Source: Burkholderiales bacterium
Lineage (GTDB): Bacteria; Pseudomonadota; Gammaproteobacteria; Burkholderiales; Burkholderiaceae_C
Direction of reading: 5' to 3'
Assembly (NCBI GenBank): GCA_947453585.1
Contig: CANGHQ010000001.1
Location: forward strand, 1-34,030
DNA length: 34,030 nucleotides
Position numbers and translations under genes: made by a program. Of the stretch, positions 27,254 through 34,030 are shown one piece after another. The first letter of the stretch is position 1, and every line of letters starts with the position of its first letter. Below the pieces are notes generated by a model, which ran no database searches, had not been told where the DNA came from, and was given only the letters and a program-made list of their open reading frames with translations.

Positions 27254-30200
27254 GTGAACACATCTGTGCAAAAAACTGCGAAATCTCAATCCAATGGCAG
27301 CTTCAAGCTGTCCGCCCTGGCGCTTGCCATCAGCGCAGCCACCATGGGCCTGTCCGTCCAAAACGTCCACGCCACGGCTTACACCAACAGCGGAGCGCTG
27401 GTCGGCGTGGCCGGCACGGATACCGCTGCAGACGCCGTGGCAAGTGACGCTGGCGCAAATGGCGCAACAGGCAGTTCCGGCACTAACGGCGCTGCAGGCC
27501 CCGATGCTACTGCTGCGGGTACACCGGGCACTTCTATCGAAGCTGGCACCGATGCTTCCTCTGCGGGGGATGGGACCGCAGGCGCCACAGGGGGCACGGG
27601 GGCAACCGCGGGCACAACCGGAACGGATGGTTTAAGCGCTACTGGCGAGTCTGGCACGGGTGGCGTAGGCTACGTCACATTCCTCCTGCCCGGTGACAAG
27701 TTCACCAATACCGCCTCCATCACAGGTGGCGTAGGCGGTGCTGGTGCTGTTGGTGGCACTGGTGGCGCGGGCGGCGCGGGTGGCGCGGGTAGTGCTGCTG
27801 GTTTTGGTGGCGCAGGTGGCGCAGGTGGAACAGGCGGCGCAGGTGGAACAGGCGCAGCAGGCGCAGATGGGGTCAGTGCTGGCGACGCTGGTGCCACAGG
27901 TTCAACCGGCTACGCGGGTGGCGCTAGCAGCGCGGGTGGAGCCGGCGCAGATGGCGCCACAGGCGGTGCAGGCGCCAACGGCGCCAACGGCGGAACGGGG
28001 GGCACAGGAACGTTTGGGGCCACCGGCAGTGATGCCGTCGTGGGCTTTGGGTATGTGCTTCACAACAGTGGCACTATCAAAGGTGGCGCTGGCGGCGCTG
28101 GCGGCGCTGGAGCAGTCGGTGGCGCCGGTGGCGCTGCTGGTGCTGGAGCAGCTGGCGGCGACGGTGGCTTCGGTGGCGCTGGCGGCTTAGGTGGCATCGG
28201 CGCGGCCGGTGGTGCCGGTGGTGCCGGCGTTGCAGGCGAATCGGGTACAGGTGGTGCCGGTGGCGCCGGTGCCGTGGGCGGCGTCGGCGGCTACGGCAGC
28301 AACGGCGGCACGGGTGGCAATGGTGCCAACGGTGGTATCGGCGCCGTTGGCGGCAACAGCACCGGCGGCTTGGGTGGCACGGGCGGAGTCGGTGGTAACG
28401 CCGTCAACCTGATGTATTCGTTTGGCAGTGGCGATATCGTCATCAACTCCATCAGCACCAGCACCGTGGTTAACACAAGCTCCATCACAGGTGGAGCGGG
28501 TGGCGCTGGCGGCGTGGGCGGCGTGGGCGGCGTGGGCGGCGTGGGCGGCATAGGTGGCGCCGGTGGCGCTGGCGGTGCAGCCGGTAACGGCGGAGACGGC
28601 GGCGCGGGCGGTTACGGTGGCGACGCCGGCGCGGGCGGCGCGGGCGGCACGGGCGGCACAGGCTTCGATGGTGGCGCTGGTGGCGATGGCGGCGTGGCCG
28701 GCAACGGTGGCAATGGCGGCGCTGGTGGCAATGCCGGTCTCGCTGGCAGTGGGGCCAACGGCGGTGCTGGCGGTAACAGTGTCGGCGGGGCGGGCGCGCA
28801 AGGTGCGGTCGGTGGCATTGGTATTGTGGGCATGAACTTCACGGTGCAAAACCGCGCTGGCGCAACCATCACCGGTGGTGTGGGTGGCGTTGGTGGCGCA
28901 GGCGGCGCCGGTGGCACTGGAGGCGTCGGCGGTGCCGGCGGTGACGGTGGCATTGGCGGTTTTGGTGGCAATGGTGCTAACGGCGGCAACGCAGGTGCAA
29001 CTGGCGCTTACGGTTTAGGCGGCGATAGCGGCGGCACGGGTGGAACTGGCGGAGCCAATGGCGCACTCCAAAGCACCTCAGGCGTCGGTGGTTCCGGCGG
29101 CATTGGTGGCTTGGGCAGTACCGGCGGCAGCGGCGGCAACGGTGGCTTTGGTGGCAATAGCACCGGCGGCGCTGGTGGAGCAGGCGGAAAGGGCGGCGCA
29201 GCCATTTACGGCTTTAGCGCCACCGTGATCAACAGCGGCACCATTGTTGGCGGTGCCGGTGGCTTGGGTGGCGCAGGCGGCTTGGGCGGCGCGGGCGGCT
29301 CTGGTGGTGCCGGTGGATATGGCGGTGTTGACGGACAGGCCGGTAACGACGGCAGCGCTGGAACCAACATCGCACCCTCGTCTGTAACCGGCGGTTTGGC
29401 TGGGCTGGCAGGTGCTGATGGCGCCAGTGTGGCTGGAGCAGCGGGCCTGCAAGGTGACGGCGGTGCAGCGATTGGCCTGCCTTTCGGTGCCAACCGCATT
29501 ACCAACGACGCCACTGGCGTGATCCGCGGCGGCGCAGGCCTCAACGGCGGCTCGGGTGTTGAACTCGGTTTGTCGCTTAGCGGCTTGAGCGGCGATTTCA
29601 GCTCGGCACTCATGGCTGTTCTGGCGGTTGGCAAGGCGACGGCCACCATCACCAACAACGGATCGATCGTTGGTGGGGCGGGAACCGTCAACGGCGGCGC
29701 CGGTATCTACCTGATGTCGGGTGCGACCGCATCGATCACCAACAACGGTGTGATCGACGGCGGCGCCGGCGGCACGTCGTATGGCATCGTCAACGAAGGC
29801 TACATTACCGACCTGACCAACGCACAGGGCGGATCGGCCTCGCACGCGCTGACCCTGTCGGGCCGTCTGCCAGATACCTACACCACGGTGCTGGGCTCTC
29901 AAGCAAGCTACGGCCAGCTGGCCGTCTCTAATGCAGACGTGAACCGCATGACGGTTGAAGTGACCAATACGCAAGGCACCGCACTGGCAACCCAAAAGTT
30001 CCGCAATGTGGTGACTGGTGTGGAGTCGGAGCAGGTGGTCAACCAAGGTCCAGCACATGCCTTTACCCTCGCCAACGGCGTGGTGGCGATGCTGGGTACC
30101 CCAGGCGACAACAACTGGGATCTGCGCGTCCTGAACTTCGGCACCGATATGGCTGCGCCCCAGCGCACCACGCTGGAGCAACGCAACTATGGCGTGCGCT

Positions 30201-31033
30201 ACGCGCTGAGCTACAACTGCGACAACTTTGGTGAAAACGGCGTCTGTGTTTCGTTCCAGGCCAGCAACACCAACAGCTTCCAGCAAGGCCAAACCGCTGG
30301 TGTGCTGATTGGTGCCAAGCGCGTGAACGACAACGTGCAGGTTGGTGTCTTCCGCGAGGCAGGTGGATCTTCGAGCAGCGGCATTGACGTCGGTAGCGTC
30401 CAACCGCTGACGGGTGTGTTCTTCAACTACGCATCCAATGCAAATGGCACTGGCCCACAAGGCCGCGTGGTCTACGCTTCGCAAACCAGCAAAGCCACCA
30501 TCACACGCGCCAACATTCTGGGCACCGCAAGCTCGGTGACTGGCAAGGCCGATGTGGACGCCACCGGTAGCGAAGTCAAGTTGGGCTGGGGTATTGGCTT
30601 GTCGGCCAACCATGTGTTGACACCGTTCCTGGCTTACACCAGCAACAAGGCAGCGCGTCTGGCTTACAGCGAAGGCAACGCCACCGGAGTGGACGCACCG
30701 TTTAGCTACTCGGAGTACTCGTTGACCCGTTCGGCTGCCACCGCAGGTGTGGGCATGAAGGGTCTCGTGAACGAGGCGCTGAGCTACAACGTGAGCGTTG
30801 GTGCTGAGCAGTCAAGCGCAAGCGCGACTGACTTTGGTCTGACGGGTGCTTTCGGCAAGGCCACGTACAGCGCCACCAGCCCCGCCAACGGCATGGGCTA
30901 CAACGCATCGGCTGGTGTGAGCTACAAGGTCAGCGACAAGGTGTCGGTGCACGTCAACGCCAGCGTCCTGAAGCTCGATACCAACACCGACGCGGTGAAC
31001 TACGTGTCTACCGGACTGCGCATCGGCTTCTAA
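27254..31033 (+). CDS. Autotransporter with long Gly-Gly-X-rich passenger and C-terminal beta-barrel
   Basis: GTG start with GGAG RBS; signal peptide (KLSALALAISAATMGLSVQNVHA); about 700 aa of GGX repeats with periodic beta-strand motifs (NTASITGG, NSGTIKGG, NTSSITGG, NRAGATITGG, NSGTIVGG); C-terminal barrel ending VNYVSTGLRIGF with terminal Phe. Confidence 0.9.
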   Translation: MNTSVQKTAKSQSNGSFKLSALALAISAATMGLSVQNVHATAYTNSGALVGVAGTDTAADAVASDAGANGATGSSGTNGAAGPDATAAGTPGTSIEAGTDASSAGDGTAGATGGTGATAGTTGTDGLSATGESGTGGVGYVTFLLPGDKFTNTASITGGVGGAGAVGGTGGAGGAGGAGSAAGFGGAGGAGGTGGAGGTGAAGADGVSAGDAGATGSTGYAGGASSAGGAGADGATGGAGANGANGGTGGTGTFGATGSDAVVGFGYVLHNSGTIKGGAGGAGGAGAVGGAGGAAGAGAAGGDGGFGGAGGLGGIGAAGGAGGAGVAGESGTGGAGGAGAVGGVGGYGSNGGTGGNGANGGIGAVGGNSTGGLGGTGGVGGNAVNLMYSFGSGDIVINSISTSTVVNTSSITGGAGGAGGVGGVGGVGGVGGIGGAGGAGGAAGNGGDGGAGGYGGDAGAGGAGGTGGTGFDGGAGGDGGVAGNGGNGGAGGNAGLAGSGANGGAGGNSVGGAGAQGAVGGIGIVGMNFTVQNRAGATITGGVGGVGGAGGAGGTGGVGGAGGDGGIGGFGGNGANGGNAGATGAYGLGGDSGGTGGTGGANGALQSTSGVGGSGGIGGLGSTGGSGGNGGFGGNSTGGAGGAGGKGGAAIYGFSATVINSGTIVGGAGGLGGAGGLGGAGGSGGAGGYGGVDGQAGNDGSAGTNIAPSSVTGGLAGLAGADGASVAGAAGLQGDGGAAIGLPFGANRITNDATGVIRGGAGLNGGSGVELGLSLSGLSGDFSSALMAVLAVGKATATITNNGSIVGGAGTVNGGAGIYLMSGATASITNNGVIDGGAGGTSYGIVNEGYITDLTNAQGGSASHALTLSGRLPDTYTTVLGSQASYGQLAVSNADVNRMTVEVTNTQGTALATQKFRNVVTGVESEQVVNQGPAHAFTLANGVVAMLGTPGDNNWDLRVLNFGTDMAAPQRTTLEQRNYGVRYALSYNCDNFGENGVCVSFQASNTNSFQQGQTAGVLIGAKRVNDNVQVGVFREAGGSSSSGIDVGSVQPLTGVFFNYASNANGTGPQGRVVYASQTSKATITRANILGTASSVTGKADVDATGSEVKLGWGIGLSANHVLTPFLAYTSNKAARLAYSEGNATGVDAPFSYSEYSLTRSAATAGVGMKGLVNEALSYNVSVGAEQSSASATDFGLTGAFGKATYSATSPANGMGYNASAGVSYKVSDKVSVHVNASVLKLDTNTDAVNYVSTGLRIGF
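27701..29800 (+). repeat. Degenerate modular repeat region of the autotransporter passenger
   Basis: Beta-strand signatures at about 27701, 28055, 28466, 28838, 29222, 29494, 29644 and 29732; the spacing is 354, 411, 372 and 384 bp, then shortens to 272, 150 and 88 bp. Several modules close with GGNS(T/V)GG. Confidence 0.8.
28511..28546 (+). repeat. 9-bp tandem repeat (GGCGTGGGC)x4 inside the autotransporter
   Basis: Four exact consecutive copies encoding (Gly-Val-Gly)x4. Confidence 0.9.
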
Positions 31034-31187
31034 ACCGATGGAGTCCGCGCGCTTGGAAAGCCCGTGCACCCAGCCCAGGCGGATTCAATCGAGAGAAGTT
31101 GTGGCTTGCCCTTGCACGCCAAGTTGGATGCAAGTGGCTCGGAACAGGGCCCAGCCTTGAGGCAGGCCCAAGACTAGAAAGTCGCCT

Positions 31188-32624
31188 TTATGGCGCCTCT
31201 GCCCCGCCCCCCAGCACCTTGTACAGCGTCACTTGGCTTTGCAGCGCGGCCAGTTGCACGTTGATGAGCGCTTGCTGGCTGGCAAAAGCGGTGCGTTGGG
31301 CGTCAAGCCAATCCAGTTGGCTGGCCGCACCGTTATCCAGGCGCAAACGTGTAAGCGTCAGGCGCTCGTTGTCGGCCTGGGCCAGGGCGGTTTGCGCTTG
31401 CAACTGGCGCTCCCAGCTACTGCGCGCAGCCAGAGCGTCGGCCACTTCGCGGAACGCGTTTTGCACCACTTTTTCGTACTGCGCCACGGCGATGTCAAAG
31501 CCCACCTTGGCAGACGCCAAATTGGCCTCGTTGCGCCCGCCGTCAAAAAGGGGCAGCAGCAACTGGGGCACAAAGGTGTAGCTCCAGGAGCCGTCTTTGA
31601 ACAGCGAACCCAGCTCGCTGCTGGCGCTGCCGGCGCTGGCCGTGAGCGCAATGCGCGGAAAGAACGCGGCGCGCGCAGCGCCAATATTGGCGTTGGCCGC
31701 AGCGAGCTGCTGCTCGGCCTGGCGAATGTCGGCGCGGCGCGTGAGCAGCTCGGACGGCAAACCGGCGGGCAGCGCGGGCAGGCTGACGGCTGGCGCATCA
31801 GCACCCAAGAGCGCGGTTTGCGCCGCAGAAAGCGGCTGGCCCAGCAGCAGCACCAGGGCGTTTTCGTCTTGGGCGCGCTGGCGCTGCAATTGCGCCAGGC
31901 TCACCCGGGCGCCTTGCACCAGCGATTGCGCCAGGCGCACATCCAGCTCGGACGAGGCGCCATGCTCCAGGCGCAGCGCCACCAGTTGCAAAGACGCCTC
32001 GCGCGAGGCCAGCGTGTCTTGCGCCAGGCGCAGCGAGCGTTCGTCAGCGCCCAGGCCCATCCAGGCCTGTGCCACGGTGGCAATCAGGCTGATCTGCGCG
32101 GTGCGCTGCGCTTCTTCTGACGCCAGGTACTGCGCCAGCGCCTGCTCTTTGAGGCTGGCCACGCGGCCAAAAAAGTCCAGCTCGTAGCTGCTGACCAAAA
32201 GGCCGCCGGTAAAGGTGGTGGCCATATTGCCCGCGGTGTTGGGCGCGCGGTTCAGGCCCAGCCCGGCGTTGAGCGTGGGCAACTGGTCGGCGCTGCGCAG
32301 GCCAAGTTGGGCGCGGGCCTGCGCAATATTGAGCGCCGCCACCCGCAAGTCGCGGTTGTGTTCCAGCGCCTGGGCGATCAGGGCTTGTAGCGCCGGGTCG
32401 ATAAAAAACGTGCGCCAGGGCAGCAAGTCGCCTGCCGCCGCGGTCTCGGGCGCCTGGGCGCTGGCGGGCCACTGCGGCGCAATGGGCGCGGCCGGGCGCT
32501 TGAACAAGTTGGGCGTGCTGCAGGCCGACAAGGCCAGGGCGCCAACCATTGCAGATGCCAAGAGGCTCAGGCGCAGGCCGCGCTGCGCGGCGGTGTGCAT
32601 GCCGGTGTGTGGGTGTTTATTCAT
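31188..32624 (-). CDS. Efflux outer-membrane lipoprotein, NodT/TolC-like
   Basis: MNKHPHTGMHTAAQRGLRLSLLASAMVGALALSACSTPNLFKRPAAPIAPQWP lipobox LSAC; OEP repeats (LDFFGRVASLKEQALAQYLASEEAQRTAQISLIATVAQAW; FFPRIALTASAG). Confidence 0.92.
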   Translation of the reverse strand: MNKHPHTGMHTAAQRGLRLSLLASAMVGALALSACSTPNLFKRPAAPIAPQWPASAQAPETAAAGDLLPWRTFFIDPALQALIAQALEHNRDLRVAALNIAQARAQLGLRSADQLPTLNAGLGLNRAPNTAGNMATTFTGGLLVSSYELDFFGRVASLKEQALAQYLASEEAQRTAQISLIATVAQAWMGLGADERSLRLAQDTLASREASLQLVALRLEHGASSELDVRLAQSLVQGARVSLAQLQRQRAQDENALVLLLGQPLSAAQTALLGADAPAVSLPALPAGLPSELLTRRADIRQAEQQLAAANANIGAARAAFFPRIALTASAGSASSELGSLFKDGSWSYTFVPQLLLPLFDGGRNEANLASAKVGFDIAVAQYEKVVQNAFREVADALAARSSWERQLQAQTALAQADNERLTLTRLRLDNGAASQLDWLDAQRTAFASQQALINVQLAALQSQVTLYKVLGGGAEAP

Positions 32625-34030
32625 CGCTGTGCACTCCCATTTGCGCCGCTTGTGCGGCATGGACATCGTGCTGGCGGGCGCTGCCCTTGAACAGGCCGCG
32701 CACCACCACGAAGAAGATCGGAACGAAGATGACGGCCAGCGTGGTGCCCGTCAAAATGCCGCCCATCACGCCGGTGCCAATCACCCGCTGGCTGGCCGAG
32801 CCCGCTCCCGTGGACAAAGCCAGCGGCAGCACGCCCAGCGTAAACGCCATGGACGTCATCACAATCGGCCTAAAGCGCAAGTGCGCTGCGGCCAGCGCCG
32901 ACTCGATCAGGCCCTTGCCCTGGGCTTGCAGGTCTTTGGCAAACTCGATGATCAAAATCGCGTTCTTGGCCGACAGGCCAATGATGGTGATCAGGCCCAC
33001 CTGGAAGTACACGTCGTTGGCGTAGCCGCGCAGCAGCGTGGCCAGCAATACACCGAGCACGCCCAGCGGCACCACCAGCACCACGGCCAGGGGAATCGAC
33101 CAGCTCTCGTAAAGCGCGGCCAGGCACAAAAACACCGCCAAAATCGCAAAGCTGTACAGAATGATGGACTGCGAACCAGCCAGCTTTTCCTCGCGCGACA
33201 GGCCCGTCCATTCAAAGCCGAAGCCCGCGGGCAACTGGGCGGCGAGCTTTTCCATCTCGGCCATGGCGTCACCGGTGCTAAAGCCGGGCGCGGCGCTGCC
33301 GCCTATGCGCATGGCGGGGTAGCCGTTGTAGCGGATGGTTTGCATGGCGCCCTTGATCCAGCGGGTGCTGGCAAAAGCCGAAAACGGCACCGACTGGCCG
33401 CGCGCATTGAGCACGCCCAGGCGCAGCAAGTCGTCGGGCTGCATGCGCGCTGGCGCGTCGGCTTGCACCACCACGCGCTGCAGGCGCCCGGCGTTGGGAA
33501 AGTCGTTGATATAGGCCGAACCCAGCGCGGTGGAAATCACCGCGTTGATGGCGTCAAAGCCCACGCCCAGGGCCTGGGCCTTGTCGCGGTCAATGTCGAG
33601 CTGCAGTTGCGGCGCGTCCTCCAGGCCGTCGGGGCGCACCTGGGTGATCACCGTGCTTTTGGCCGCCATCCCGAGCAACTGGTTGCGCGCGGCCAAGAGC
33701 GCGTCGTGGCCCAGGCCAGCGCGGTCTTGCAGGCGGAAGTTAAAGCCCGAGGCGTTGCCCAACTCGGGGATGGGCGGGGGGCTCAGCGGAAAGATAAACG
33801 CGTCGCGGATGCCAGCGAGCGCGCCAAACGAGCGCCCAGCCAGGGCTTGGGCCGAGTTGCTGGGATCGGGCCGCTCTTTCCAGTCTTTCAGGGTGATAAA
33901 GCCCAAAGCGGCGTTTTGCCCCAGGCCGGCAAAGCTGTAGCCCAGCACGCCAACCATGCTTTGCACCTCGGGCTGCTTGAGCATGAAGCCTTCAACCTGC
34001 TGCATCACCGCGCGGGTGCGCTCTTGCGTG
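32617..34030 (-). CDS. RND (HAE1-type) efflux pump permease, C-terminal part; 5' end beyond window
   Basis: FNFRLQDRAGLGHDALLAARNQLLG, GFGFEWTGLSREEKLAGSQSIILYSFAILAVFLCLAALYESWSIPLAVVLVVPLGVLGVLLATLLRGYANDVYFQVGLITIIGLSAKNAILIIEFAKD; open through the right edge. Confidence 0.95.
   Translation of the reverse strand, partial: TQERTRAVMQQVEGFMLKQPEVQSMVGVLGYSFAGLGQNAALGFITLKDWKERPDPSNSAQALAGRSFGALAGIRDAFIFPLSPPPIPELGNASGFNFRLQDRAGLGHDALLAARNQLLGMAAKSTVITQVRPDGLEDAPQLQLDIDRDKAQALGVGFDAINAVISTALGSAYINDFPNAGRLQRVVVQADAPARMQPDDLLRLGVLNARGQSVPFSAFASTRWIKGAMQTIRYNGYPAMRIGGSAAPGFSTGDAMAEMEKLAAQLPAGFGFEWTGLSREEKLAGSQSIILYSFAILAVFLCLAALYESWSIPLAVVLVVPLGVLGVLLATLLRGYANDVYFQVGLITIIGLSAKNAILIIEFAKDLQAQGKGLIESALAAAHLRFRPIVMTSMAFTLGVLPLALSTGAGSASQRVIGTGVMGGILTGTTLAVIFVPIFFVVVRGLFKGSARQHDVHAAQAAQMGVHSDE

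Noticed and set aside
27701-29500. Repeat array considered as a CRISPR or non-coding satellite
   Set aside because: Repeats are degenerate, in frame with a single long ORF, and there are no unique spacers of constant size.
29078-30613. 511-aa minus-strand ORF (and the 220-aa ORF 28187..28849) antisense to the autotransporter
   Set aside because: Translation is low-complexity Ala/Thr or Pro rich and mirrors the GGX codons (GGC/GCC); long shadow ORFs are expected opposite such repeats.
27254-31033. Mycobacterial PE_PGRS-like protein
   Set aside because: Composition is similar, but there is no PE domain; it has a Gram-negative signal peptide and a C-terminal autotransporter barrel ending in Phe.

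Overview
This 34 kb, mostly GC-rich window has the gene content and codon style of a betaproteobacterial (Comamonadaceae-like) chromosome. Left to right it contains: a partial NnrS gene; a DUF779 gene and an ExaC/AcoD-type aldehyde dehydrogenase with a divergent sigma54 activator; a divergent family 4-like uracil-DNA glycosylase; rimI-tsaB and an EamA transporter; dacB with a SemiSWEET gene; a SEC-C/UPF0149 protein; a FadL-like porin with a DAPG-hydrolase-like protein; a complete branched-chain amino-acid-type ABC transporter (livGFKHM); an MBL hydrolase and a YbaK-like protein; a Phd/VapC toxin-antitoxin pair and a second EamA transporter; a 7TM-DISM histidine kinase split by a frameshift, with its response regulator; two glycosyltransferase-like genes; a 1259-aa Gly-Gly-X-rich autotransporter; and a NodT-type outer-membrane factor with a partial RND pump. 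The most interesting items are: (i) the modular autotransporter, whose Gly-Gly-X blocks are bracketed by beta-strand signatures and could form polyglycine-II bundles, next to two glycosyltransferase-like genes, one conspicuously AT-rich; (ii) a pair of related inverted-repeat elements with compensatory arm changes between exaC and the DUF779 gene; (iii) a UDG-like protein that keeps its four Fe-S-type cysteines but has changed catalytic motifs; (iv) the kinase frameshift between TM5 and TM6; (v) a LivF with Arg in place of the Walker A Lys; (vi) a well-formed sigma54 promoter with tandem palindromes 21 bp apart. All calls come from reading the sequence and ORF translations; no database search or computation was run.
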